Assembly: GCF_900102335.1 (NCBI RefSeq) | Contig: NZ_FNBM01000004.1 | Coordinates: 303,052 to 367,051, forward strand | Length of the DNA stretch: 64,000 bases | Direction: 5' to 3' | Origin: Phytopseudomonas seleniipraecipitans | GTDB lineage: Bacteria > Pseudomonadota > Gammaproteobacteria > Pseudomonadales > Pseudomonadaceae | Shown here: positions 1 through 6,329 of the stretch, in pieces | Layout: every line of letters begins with the position of its first letter | Numbering within the stretch: position 1 is the first letter of the stretch | Notes under the pieces: generated by a model | Databases searched by the model: none | Seen by the model: only the letters and a program-made list of their open reading frames with translations | Told to the model about the DNA's origin: nothing | Translations under genes and position numbers: made by a program

Positions 1-1259
1 TATGCATAATAATCAAAAAAATCACTGATTGATGTGCCGTACTCTGACAGCTCAGCAGCTAAAGAATCAAGCAGCCTACCTTCACCGGCACCAAACTCCA
101 AAATTTTAAGTTTTTCCCTAACAGCTGCAATCCCAGAGATCACTGTCTGAATTTGGCTCGCCTGTGGATCTTTACTACCATTGCCGCTAATCACTTTTGG
201 TGGCAGCAAGCACTCAGCCGCATAATTCACATTTGCCAGTATTGCGGGCAATCCTGTAAATGAATTTAATTTACCGATCTGTTCATCATCCCCTAGAAGG
301 CTTTCTAAAACAGCTTTAGGATTCCGACCGGAATTACTTACACTACCGCCATCGACATACCAAAGTGACATTGGCTCAACGCTAAATATATAAGCAAGCA
401 ACGGCACAGAGTGAGTAGCCACCCATATCTGGGATGATTCATTGGACTCGTAAATCGCCTTGAATAAGTCTATAGATGCCGACGGATGCAAATGATTCTC
501 TGGCTCATCCAAAACAAAAACTGTATTTGCCAACCTTGTTTTTTGAGCATGAATAGCAACGCAAAGTTGTAGAATAACTTTTTGGCCATCAGAAAGACCA
601 GCAATAGCTATAGGTTTTCCAAATATGGTTGCAAATTTTCCTACACGCCCTAGCCGTACGTTCATCATTGAAAATATTAAGTCATCAAGTCTCAAATACG
701 AGCGCTCAGCATCCGGATCGATAAAACTCCCAGTTTTATCTTGATGAGTCGCTTCTCGCCATTGATCTTGGCACTCTTGAATATAAAAGAGACAGTGGGC
801 ATGGTTTTCAGCACCTTGCCCTTCAGTTTCTTTATACCTAGCTTCTTGTTGGAGAGAATTGTGCTCCCGCGGATCAGTTAATGACAGATTTTTTGGAACG
901 AACTTTAAATAACCATAGCTCTGATCAGGCGACACTTCTATACTAAGAGCGAGACGCTCAAAAATCAAACTACTTTCGAGAGTATCTCTCCAAGCCTGAA
1001 TGCTAGAATGTTTTGAATTATTCGGATCATTAATCAGGGCACTAAATTGTCTAACCTGCGCCTCATGATTGTCTTTGCCTTTAAGATAACTAGAGTGCGC
1101 ATTCATAGCATTAATTAGGGAGTTAAGAATCCTAGACTTCCCAGATCCATTTTTCCCAGCTAACGCAACTATTCTGCCAGCTCTTGATATAAAAACATCT
1201 TTTAAACCAACTCCCTCTGCTTCTGCACCAGATATCTTTAAGCTTTTAACAATTCCCAC
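1..1259 (-). CDS. AAA/ABC-type ATPase with C-terminal methyltransferase-like motif (partial, 3' end outside window)
   Basis: The reading frame is open from a GTG at 1259 to the window edge, giving 419 visible residues. GGAGAGG lies 5 bases before the GTG. An SMC/RecF/OLD-like ATPase is indicated by Walker A GKNGSGKS (residues 35-42), an ABC signature-like GLSDGQK (about 221-227), Walker B with VFVLDEPENHLHP (D251, E252) and the switch histidine in ATHS (H283). After the ATPase core comes LKILEFGAGEGRLL (E388, G390, G392), which looks like SAM-binding motif I of class I methyltransferases, so a second domain probably starts at the window edge. The gene is clearly more AT-rich than its neighbours, which suggests transfer. 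It lies on the same strand as the prophage repressor and may be prophage cargo. Anti-phage defence is an inference; I recognise no named family. Confidence 0.8.
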   Translation of the reverse strand, partial: MGIVKSLKISGAEAEGVGLKDVFISRAGRIVALAGKNGSGKSRILNSLINAMNAHSSYLKGKDNHEAQVRQFSALINDPNNSKHSSIQAWRDTLESSLIFERLALSIEVSPDQSYGYLKFVPKNLSLTDPREHNSLQQEARYKETEGQGAENHAHCLFYIQECQDQWREATHQDKTGSFIDPDAERSYLRLDDLIFSMMNVRLGRVGKFATIFGKPIAIAGLSDGQKVILQLCVAIHAQKTRLANTVFVLDEPENHLHPSASIDLFKAIYESNESSQIWVATHSVPLLAYIFSVEPMSLWYVDGGSVSNSGRNPKAVLESLLGDDEQIGKLNSFTGLPAILANVNYAAECLLPPKVISGNGSKDPQASQIQTVISGIAAVREKLKILEFGAGEGRLLDSLAAELSEYGTSISDFFDYYA

Positions 1260-1309
1260 AGACGCCTCTCCGGCTCTAATTATTTATATAAAAAAGTACC
1301 CCAACCTAC

Positions 1310-1325
1310 TAACTCTTTAGAGTTA
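1310..1325. promoter_or_regulatory. 16-bp palindrome upstream of the ATPase-methyltransferase gene
   Basis: TAACTCT-TT-AGAGTTA is a perfect 7+2+7 inverted repeat. It sits between the repressor stop and the ATPase start, about 50 bases upstream of the GTG. An AT-rich TATATAAA stretch lies between it and the gene. It could be an operator or the base of a weak terminator; no U-tract follows on the minus strand. Confidence 0.35.
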
Positions 1326-1368
1326 TGACTTCGGGCATACCAGCGCCTAGATATTTCCGTTGTAATGG

Positions 1369-1644
1369 CTATCCCGCGTTTTGATTGGGCAAGTTTCGGT
1401 TGGCCTCTTCGTACTCTGGGCTGACTTGTCCTTTGTCCGGCATGACCTCGCCGGTCAGCATCCACCATCGGTACTGGGGGAACATCTTAGCGACCGCCTC
1501 AATCTCTTCGGCCTTGATCTCTCTATTACGCGCTGGGTTTTTGAGGTTGTTCCACGTGTATCTACTGATCCCAGTCTTCTCTTCCAATTCTGGAAGTCGC
1601 ATTTGGGATGCTTTAAGGATTGTTATAACGCGTTCTTTAATCAT
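1369..1644 (-). CDS. Prophage repressor-like HTH protein
   Basis: This 91-residue protein has a helix-turn-helix of the XRE/Cro type (LPELEEKTGISRYTWNNLKN) near its N-terminus and an acidic, polar C-terminus. A longer frame opens at a TTG (1674), but the ATG at 1644 is preferred because the TTG falls inside the operator-like sequence at 1669-1681. It is divergent from the excisionase-like gene, with two identical-arm palindromes between them, the usual layout of a lysogeny switch. In Pf phages the gene at this position is the c repressor; that role here is inferred from position and fold. Confidence 0.75.
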   Translation of the reverse strand: MIKERVITILKASQMRLPELEEKTGISRYTWNNLKNPARNREIKAEEIEAVAKMFPQYRWWMLTGEVMPDKGQVSPEYEEANRNLPNQNAG

Positions 1645-1668
1645 AACCAAATGATCTATATGTGATAT

Positions 1669-1681
1669 ATCCAATATGGAT
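1669..1681. promoter_or_regulatory. Candidate repressor operator 1
   Basis: ATCCA-ATA-TGGAT has perfect 5-base arms around a 3-base centre. The same arms recur at 1710-1722. It lies just upstream of the repressor ATG, suited to autoregulation. Confidence 0.55.
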
Positions 1682-1709
1682 CAGTAATGGCATGATCCGT
1701 TTCGAGATT

Positions 1710-1722
1710 ATCCATTTTGGAT
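1710..1722. promoter_or_regulatory. Candidate repressor operator 2
   Basis: ATCCA-TTT-TGGAT has the same arms and spacing as the site at 1669-1681, centre to centre 41 bases (about four helical turns). A half-site-like TGGAT follows at 1733-1737. It lies on the excisionase side of the divergent interval. Confidence 0.55.
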
Positions 1723-1781
1723 AGCGCAATGCTGGATAACGTCGCATTGCCCAATATTGACACGAATAGGCACGGAACGAC

Positions 1782-1997
1782 ATGGGACTGGAACAGCTGG
1801 ACGCCAACAAGCTGATAGCACCGCAACAGGACGTTGAAACCGTCGAATCGTGGGCGGATCGCAACGGGCTTACCTACGACACTGCCCGCGCTTGGGCAAT
1901 GCGCGGGGTGATCCCCACTGTAAAGCTCGGCAAACGCCGCATGGTCAACAGCGCCATGCTCCGCCACTGGCTGCTTGAGCAGGAGTGGACGGCATGA
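1782..1997 (+). CDS. Excisionase-like / MerR-type winged-helix protein
   Basis: This 71-residue protein has a compact winged-helix region (VESWADRNGLTYDTARAWAMRGVIPTVKLGKRRMV) in which a helix-turn-helix is followed by the basic wing typical of phage excisionases. In Pf4 a small Xis (XisF4) at this position drives excision and switches on replication. It is divergent from the repressor and is the first gene of the rightward phage operon; the stop overlaps the next start as ATGA. The role in excision is inferred from fold and location. Confidence 0.75.
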   Translation: MGLEQLDANKLIAPQQDVETVESWADRNGLTYDTARAWAMRGVIPTVKLGKRRMVNSAMLRHWLLEQEWTA

Positions 1998-2218
1998 AAG
2001 TGCGTTACCTGCTCTCTATTCAGCAGTTCAAAGACCTCTGCGTCTGGCTCTTTTGGTTCTCGGCTTACGCCGCCTTCTGCGTGCTGTTCACCCACCTGCT
2101 TAAGCAGCTTGGGGCCTTGCTACTGGACTCCACGTTCGAAGCTGCTTTCTCAATGCTGGCGGCGTTCGTTGTCTTTATTGGCATCGGTATTCGGATCGTT
2201 ACGGAGAAATGGCGGTGA
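1994..2218 (+). CDS. Small inner-membrane phage protein
   Basis: Start ATG at 1994 overlaps the stop of the excisionase-like gene (ATGA). A GTG three codons earlier is also possible. The 74 residues contain two hydrophobic segments (about residues 12-35 and 47-68) and a basic C-terminal tail, so it is probably a membrane protein with two spans. Its place in the early phage operon is as expected for Pf-type small hypothetical proteins. No function is known to me. Confidence 0.65.
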   Translation: MKVRYLLSIQQFKDLCVWLFWFSAYAAFCVLFTHLLKQLGALLLDSTFEAAFSMLAAFVVFIGIGIRIVTEKWR

Positions 2219-2221
2219 CTC

Positions 2222-2506
2222 ATGCACAAATATCTGCACCAACCGCACGCGCCGGACTGCGACTGCTCTGTCTGCTGGTCGAAACGCGAGCTGGCGAAAC
2301 CCGATCCCTTCCAGTTCACACAGTGCACCCAGTGCCGCCGCGCAACCGTCACCACGGTAAATGGACGATTGATCGCTACGCCTGCTTCGTACTGCGTGAA
2401 ACACAAGCCAAGCCAGCGACCGCCGAAGTACTGGAGCGTTGTGCAAGACACCGGCAAGCCAACGCCCTACGTCCCGCGCTGGGATCTGTTCGAGTCGGAG
2501 AACTGA
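2222..2506 (+). CDS. Cysteine-rich phage protein, zinc-ribbon-like
   Basis: This 94-residue soluble protein has Cys pairs CDCSVC (about residues 13-18) and CTQC (about 35-38) plus a later YCVKH, spacing that suggests a structural zinc site. It begins 3 bases after the preceding stop and is followed after 3 bases by the next gene, so it is translated in series with the early operon. Proteins of this type occur in Pf-like phages without assigned function. Confidence 0.7.
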   Translation: MHKYLHQPHAPDCDCSVCWSKRELAKPDPFQFTQCTQCRRATVTTVNGRLIATPASYCVKHKPSQRPPKYWSVVQDTGKPTPYVPRWDLFESEN

Positions 2507-2509
2507 GCT

Positions 2510-2704
2510 ATGCAGGCTAACCGCATCCGTCACGCTCGTTTGATCGCCCGAATTATCGACAGCTGGAGCATTCCTGTTCTTGGCGGCATCGCAATTGGCA
2601 CGGGCTTGAGCGTTTGGCAGCTGGGCGAAATCACCCAAGTAATGGATCAAGTGTTCGCTGATGCCTTGGGCCGTGTCGTCCTGGCATGCGGAGTGGCTGA
2701 GTAA
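2510..2704 (+). CDS. Small hydrophobic phage protein
   Basis: The 64 residues have a basic N-terminus (QANRIRHARLIARI) followed by a hydrophobic segment with IPVLGGIAIGTGLSVW, so one or two membrane passes are likely. The start lies 3 bases after the previous stop, and its stop overlaps the next ATG (TAATG). Unknown function; kept because of tight packing and coding-like codon use. Confidence 0.6.
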   Translation: MQANRIRHARLIARIIDSWSIPVLGGIAIGTGLSVWQLGEITQVMDQVFADALGRVVLACGVAE

Positions 2705-2901
2705 TGCCCGGCATCGTCCTGACCGTAGCCCAAGCGGCTGAGCTGCTGCCATTGGCCAGCCAGCAGCTTGGCCGCATCCAGCACCAACAGGACGTAGCCG
2801 ACCAAAAAGGCATCCCCGAGAACTGGGGTGTCGATGACTGGAAAGAGATCATCGCGGCCCTTCAAGGCCCGGTCGTTCATGGGGTGGTTTATGTTCGGTA
2901 A
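2704..2901 (+). CDS. Small phage protein of unknown function
   Basis: The 65-residue product starts within the preceding stop (TAATG). It is predicted soluble and helical, with an Ala/Leu/Gln-rich first half (AAELLPLASQQLG) and an acidic Trp-containing middle (ENWGVDDWKEII). Its 3' end overlaps the start of the 32-residue gene at 2891. No family recognised. Confidence 0.55.
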   Translation: MPGIVLTVAQAAELLPLASQQLGRIQHQQDVADQKGIPENWGVDDWKEIIAALQGPVVHGVVYVR

Positions 2902-2989
2902 GTACCCGACGCTCATTGAGATGGGCTTCATTCTGGCCGGCGCTGTGCTGGTGCTGTTGCTCCCGGTCTTCATGTACGGGCTCGTCTAA
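2891..2989 (+). CDS. 32-residue single-span membrane protein
   Basis: The frame reads MFGKYPTLIEMGFILAG followed by a run of Val/Leu/Pro/Phe and a short MYGLV tail: one strongly hydrophobic span with a short polar N-terminus. It overlaps the preceding gene by 11 bases. Inoviruses carry several proteins of this size (minor coat or accessory membrane proteins). It ends the early gene block; a 460-base non-coding interval follows. Confidence 0.5.
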   Translation: MFGKYPTLIEMGFILAGAVLVLLLPVFMYGLV

Positions 2990-3450
2990 CTGGCATTTCG
3001 ACCCCGTTTGGCAACGGTCAATAGCCGCGCCCCCGGCTTGTCCGAACACGCTTCATCGTTCGGCCAAACGGAGGCACGGGCAGAGCGAACTATTGAACGC
3101 ACTCCGGACAAAACCAGCCTCCGCTCATGAGTGTGGGGCAGCTTCTCCGCCCCGCGCTCCTGAGCCCTCGGCGGCAAGAGTGGGATCACAAGGGCAAAGC
3201 CCTTGGTGTTATAGGCAGAACTAATCAACAAATTAATTGAGCGTGTCATTGCGTGCCAATTAGTGCCACTGCGAAAAGCAAGCAAGAATAATGCAATGAG
3301 ACTTACAGGCTTTATACAGCGACAATAGTTTCACCACGCAGACCGATTAATACTGAGCAATGAAACTTTAACAGTTCATTCGCGGGACTCTCTCGGCCTG
3401 CAAAAAGGTAAACCGCGCAATAACGCGCAACTGAAAAGAGGAAACACCCA
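2990..3450. other. Phage intergenic region (candidate signals, no gene)
   Basis: No convincing gene is present in these 460 bases. The region holds at least two hairpins (GGGGC/GCCCC arms at 3135-3153 and a 7-bp stem at 3189-3205) and an AT-rich stretch around 3220-3240. A GAGGAAA ribosome-binding site precedes the ssDNA-binding protein. In inoviruses such a gap carries a terminator, promoter, minus-strand origin or packaging signal; which of these is here cannot be decided by eye. Confidence 0.6.
3189..3205 (+). repeat. Hairpin in the phage intergenic region
   Basis: CAAGGGC-AAA-GCCCTTG is a perfect 7-bp stem with a 3-base loop. The downstream sequence (GTGTT) has no strong U-tract, so a packaging or replication hairpin is as likely as a terminator. 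Confidence 0.5.
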
Positions 3451-3804
3451 ATGGCACGTTCGACTATGGAAGTTGCATTCCTGGGCACTCAGATGACCCA
3501 AGTTGAAGACACCAAATACGCCAAGGTCTTCTACGGCGATGAGCCGGACGGCAAGACCGAACACGGCCTGTCGATCATCGGCATGGCTATCGCTGAAGAC
3601 GCCGCCGACGAAGTGTTTGCCGCCGGCTCCCAGTTCGAGCCCCTGCAGCTCGTACGTATCACCTTCGATGTGGCCCGCGGTGGCCAGAACAAGGGCAAAA
3701 ACCTCGCCCTGCATATCGAAGCCGTGGATACCAAGCCCCGCAATGCTGCCAGCCCAGCGCCTGCTGCCACTCCGAACAAACCTGCCGAACCGGCCAAGCC
3801 CTAA
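3451..3804 (+). CDS. Phage ssDNA-binding protein candidate (DUF1293-like)
   Basis: This 117-residue protein has a beta-rich body (MEVAFLGTQM, KYAKVFYG, LQLVRITFDVA, NLALHIEAVD), fitting a small OB-type domain, and a Pro/Ala-rich tail from about residue 98. Its position immediately before the PfsE-like and coat genes is that of the helix-destabilising protein in Pf phages. It should coat the single-stranded genome before assembly. A good ribosome-binding site (AGAGGAAA) lies upstream, as expected for an abundantly made protein. The DUF1293 link is from memory of similar phage proteins. Confidence 0.65.
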   Translation: MARSTMEVAFLGTQMTQVEDTKYAKVFYGDEPDGKTEHGLSIIGMAIAEDAADEVFAAGSQFEPLQLVRITFDVARGGQNKGKNLALHIEAVDTKPRNAASPAPAATPNKPAEPAKP

Positions 3805-3823
3805 GCGCTGGGGAGACTGAGCC

Positions 3824-3943
3824 ATGAGCCGCTATCTGTTCATCGCTGCACTGGCCTTTGTGGGCGGTTACGCCTGGGGCAACGCTGATGGCTTCGCCTA
3901 TGCGGTGCGCTTGGCTCCAGTAGCCGGCCAGTTCTCCCATTAA
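3824..3943 (+). CDS. pfsE: PfsE-like superinfection exclusion protein
   Basis: The 39-residue peptide starts MSRYLFIAALAFVGGYAWG and continues NADGFAYAV. It closely resembles the 30-residue Pf4 protein PfsE (PA0721), sharing the RYL start, the GYAWG core and the following DG-A pattern, and lies in the same place between the ssDNA-binding protein and the coat genes. PfsE is known to bind PilC in the inner membrane and block type IV pilus extension, so that the host is not infected again. This version has about 9 extra residues at the C-terminus (APVAGQFSH). Identification is from remembered PfsE sequence; activity is inferred. Confidence 0.75.
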   Translation: MSRYLFIAALAFVGGYAWGNADGFAYAVRLAPVAGQFSH

Positions 3944-3954
3944 GGACGCCCTGA

Positions 3955-4200
3955 ATGTCGGTCGTTGCCGTTCAAGTGTGCATGGAGTGGGTCAGTTCCG
4001 ACTCATCCATGACCTGCACCCAGCTTGGATGGCAACAGGCCTACCTGATTCCGCCCGAGGCCGCTGGATATGTAGACATCCTGGTCGCGGGTGGTTTCTC
4101 GCCGGAAGCCTTCGCCGTTGGTTTTGGCGGAACGCTACTGGTTTTCGCAATCGGCCTTTCCGGTGGAATGGTCGCATCAATCCTACGAAGAATGAGGTAA
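3955..4200 (+). CDS. Pf-type minor membrane/structural protein
   Basis: The 81 residues have an N-terminal half with three Cys (VQVCMEW, MTCTQLGW) and a C-terminal membrane span (about residues 56-76, GFGGTLLVFAIGLSGGMVAS) ending in basic RRMR, so the C-terminus should be cytoplasmic. It occupies the place of PA0722 in Pf4, just before the major coat protein. A minor virion component is plausible but not shown. Confidence 0.6.
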   Translation: MSVVAVQVCMEWVSSDSSMTCTQLGWQQAYLIPPEAAGYVDILVAGGFSPEAFAVGFGGTLLVFAIGLSGGMVASILRRMR

Positions 4201-4205
4201 CACCC

Positions 4206-4469
4206 ATGCAACTGATGAAAACCCAGCTCAAAAACACCGCTTCCAACTTCGGTCGCGCTCGTCGCTTCGCCCGCAATGCTGCCATTGCTGGTTTTGTAGG
4301 TGTCGCAGCCTCTCCAGCTTTTGCTCTGGTTGAGGTTGATACCAGCGGCGTTGAAGCTCAGATCAACTCCGGCGCCACCAGCGCTGGCACCATTGCGGGT
4401 TATGTCGCTATTGCGCTCGCTCTGCTGGCCTGCGCAGGCGTCATTTTCAGCATGCTGCGCAAGTCGTAA
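4206..4469 (+). CDS. coaB: Major coat protein precursor (CoaB)
   Basis: This 87-residue precursor has a long basic signal peptide (RARRFARNAA, then a hydrophobic stretch) ending SPAFA at residue 40. The predicted mature coat of 47 residues begins LVEVDTSGVEAQIN, with an acidic N-terminus, one membrane span and a basic C-terminus FSMLRKS. Mature CoaB of Pf1/Pf4 shares the DTS-VEA start and the SMLRK end at nearly the same length (46). Thousands of copies form the virion tube. A terminator follows at 4562. Confidence 0.93.
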   Translation: MQLMKTQLKNTASNFGRARRFARNAAIAGFVGVAASPAFALVEVDTSGVEAQINSGATSAGTIAGYVAIALALLACAGVIFSMLRKS

Positions 4470-4475
4470 CCCCAC

Positions 4476-4553
4476 ATGCTCTGGTCAGTAATGCTCGGCG
4501 CGTTCATTGCCGGGGCATTCATCACCGGCTTCCGAATCGGCGAGTTTTTCTGA
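4476..4553 (+). CDS. 25-residue hydrophobic protein (pVII/pIX-like candidate)
   Basis: The frame reads MLWSVMLGAFIAGAFITG and ends FRIGEFF. It is almost entirely one membrane span. It starts 6 bases after coaB and its stop overlaps an ATG in the adhesin frame (TGATGG). Filamentous phages encode tip proteins of 25-35 residues near the major coat gene; assignment rests on size, hydrophobicity and position only. Confidence 0.55.
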   Translation: MLWSVMLGAFIAGAFITGFRIGEFF

Positions 4554-4561
4554 TGGGGTCG

Positions 4562-4586
4562 AAGGGGCTTAATAAGCCCCTTCTTT
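4562..4586 (+). terminator. Central Rho-independent terminator after coaB
   Basis: AAGGGGCTT-AAT-AAGCCCCTT forms a perfect 9-bp stem with a 3-base loop and is followed by CTTTT. In fd/M13 a central terminator likewise follows the major coat gene, keeping coat mRNA abundant and downstream minor-protein mRNA low. It lies inside the longest possible frame of the next gene, which argues for a later start there. Confidence 0.9.
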
Positions 4587-4594
4587 TATTGCGT

Positions 4595-5965
4595 ATGGGG
4601 AATTCTTTTTATCGTGTTGTTCTTGCTCTTGTCCTACTTGGATCGGGGCAGTTTGTTTTTGCTCAGAACTATTATTGGAAACATGGTTCGACCGGCATAG
4701 AAGGCATTTCCCCAATATCTGTTTGCTCCGCCGCTCACCCCGATACAACTTTACGCCTTCGTGAGTATGGTGATAATAGGTTTTGGTGCGAGGTGCTCCG
4801 GCAAGCGGATAACTATTGGATGCAAGCGGGCTATGTTGTTCGTTATGGTTCAACTTGTCCGCGTCCTGATGATATTTATAATCCAGCAACAGGCGACTGT
4901 GATCCCGCCAAAGAGACTGAACCCAATCAGTGCCAGTCAAAAATAGGCCAGTCCCATTCTTTCGGTGGCGATATGGGCCAGATGGAAACCTGCGTCGATA
5001 AGTGCATTGTCGTTGTCGATGCATCTTCCTCAGATCCCGTTGCAACCTACAAGAAGCCAGGCGATATCTCCAAAACCTACTGGTGGGTCACTGGCATATT
5101 TTCCGGTGAGGAATGCGCCGCGTCTGATGGCACTGACAACAACCCACCCGCACCCACCGAATCAGCGTCCGACAGCGAGTGCACACCCACCACCACTACC
5201 GATGATGGTTCACAGGTTTCTACCTGTACCGAAACTAAGGTTGAAGTGGATAACCAAGGCTGTGTCGCTAAAGGCGGTTCTGTTGGCAGCGTCAACGGCG
5301 TTATGCAGTGCGTAGCTGCCAACAAAGGCCCCAAGGCCAATGAGACCAAGACCACCACCAAGACCGAGACGACCACCAAGCCTGATGGCTCCAAAACCGA
5401 GAAGACCACCAAAACCACCGAGCAAAAGAACTGCTCCGGTGCCGGTGCCTGCAGCTCGAACACCACCACCAACGTTAACAACAGCACCACCAATGCCGAT
5501 GGCACCAAGGGTGGTGAGTCGTCCAGCTGCACTGGCGCTAACTGCACCGGCGATGGCAAAGGCGATGGCAGCGGTAGTGGCGACGGCAAAGGGGAAGGTG
5601 ATGGAGAGGGCGAAGGTGAGGAAGAAGGCGAAGGCCCACCCGGCCCAGAAGGCACCCTCAAGCAAGGCGAAGGTGGCGATTTCTCCGAAGGCATCACCGA
5701 GTGGGATCAGCGCATCACCGATGTGCGCGCTGATCTCGACCAAAAGCTAGGCGAGTACTCCAGCCTCTTCAAGGGCGTGTTCGACCTCGACCTGGGTACA
5801 GGCGGAGGCTCGCTCCCCTGCGAGAACATCCCTATTTCCTTCGGCACAACGACCACCAATTTGCGTTTCTGCCTTGCTGATTACTCCGACCCACTTTCCT
5901 ACCTGCGCTATGCGCTGCTGCTCGGTGCGGCTGCGCTTGCTGCTGTGATCATCCTGCGAGGTTAA
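4595..5965 (+). CDS. coaA: Adsorption / minor coat protein A (pIII-like)
   Basis: Starting at the ATG after the terminator gives 456 residues with a clean signal peptide (MGNSFYRVVLALVLLGSGQFVFA, cleavage before QN). An in-frame ATG at 4553 would add 14 residues. The N-terminal 200 residues are Cys-rich, as for a receptor-binding domain. A low-complexity linker follows: Thr/Lys repeats (TKTTTKTETTTK) then Gly/Asp/Glu repeats (GEGDGEGEGEEEGEG). The C-terminal domain ends in a membrane anchor (LRYALLLGAAALAAVIILRG). This is the pIII architecture; the protein should bind type IV pili and release virions. CoaA is also the fastest-evolving Pf gene. Confidence 0.85.
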   Translation: MGNSFYRVVLALVLLGSGQFVFAQNYYWKHGSTGIEGISPISVCSAAHPDTTLRLREYGDNRFWCEVLRQADNYWMQAGYVVRYGSTCPRPDDIYNPATGDCDPAKETEPNQCQSKIGQSHSFGGDMGQMETCVDKCIVVVDASSSDPVATYKKPGDISKTYWWVTGIFSGEECAASDGTDNNPPAPTESASDSECTPTTTTDDGSQVSTCTETKVEVDNQGCVAKGGSVGSVNGVMQCVAANKGPKANETKTTTKTETTTKPDGSKTEKTTKTTEQKNCSGAGACSSNTTTNVNNSTTNADGTKGGESSSCTGANCTGDGKGDGSGSGDGKGEGDGEGEGEEEGEGPPGPEGTLKQGEGGDFSEGITEWDQRITDVRADLDQKLGEYSSLFKGVFDLDLGTGGGSLPCENIPISFGTTTTNLRFCLADYSDPLSYLRYALLLGAAALAAVIILRG

Positions 5966-5967
5966 AC

Positions 5968-6327
5968 ATGTTCGAATGGCTCGGTGGTTTCCTTGACCAG
6001 ATCATCCAATTCTTCCAATGGGTGTGGGACTTCCTCAGCGTCGGCATATACGCCTTCGTCAAAGATGCCATGGTGCTGCTCACTAAGGCCGCCATGTATT
6101 CATGGATTCAGATCCAGCTGATCGCCCTTGAGGTCGCTTATGAGGCTGCACAGGGTGTCATGGCCGATATCGGCGTGGCTGAGGCTGTTCGCCAACGCTA
6201 TGGCGACCTACCCGGCGATGTAGCCAGCACCCTGTCGTTCTTCGGCATTCCCCAAGCCCTGAACATCATCTTTTCCGCTCTCTCGACACGCTTCGCCCTG
6301 AAGTTCGTGCCGTTCATTGGGCGGTAA
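5968..6327 (+). CDS. DUF2523 family minor virion protein (pVI-like)
   Basis: This 119-residue protein starts 2 bases after coaA. It opens with an amphipathic Trp/Phe-rich helix ([23 protein letters not shown]), has a long hydrophobic helix around residues 28-50 and a C-terminal hydrophobic helix ending FVPFIGR. DUF2523 proteins occupy this slot between CoaA and Zot in Pf-like phages and are thought to act with pIII at the virion end. Confidence 0.8.
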   Translation: MFEWLGGFLDQIIQFFQWVWDFLSVGIYAFVKDAMVLLTKAAMYSWIQIQLIALEVAYEAAQGVMADIGVAEAVRQRYGDLPGDVASTLSFFGIPQALNIIFSALSTRFALKFVPFIGR

Positions 6328-6329
6328 CC

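Noticed and set aside
1260..1368. attL copy of the tRNA-Ser end
   Set aside because: No stretch of the tRNA 3' half is recognisable here, so the left prophage end is left undefined.
5077..5697. 206-codon minus-strand frame rich in Ser/Pro
   Set aside because: Mirror of the Gly/Glu linker in coaA; no start signal and implausible composition.
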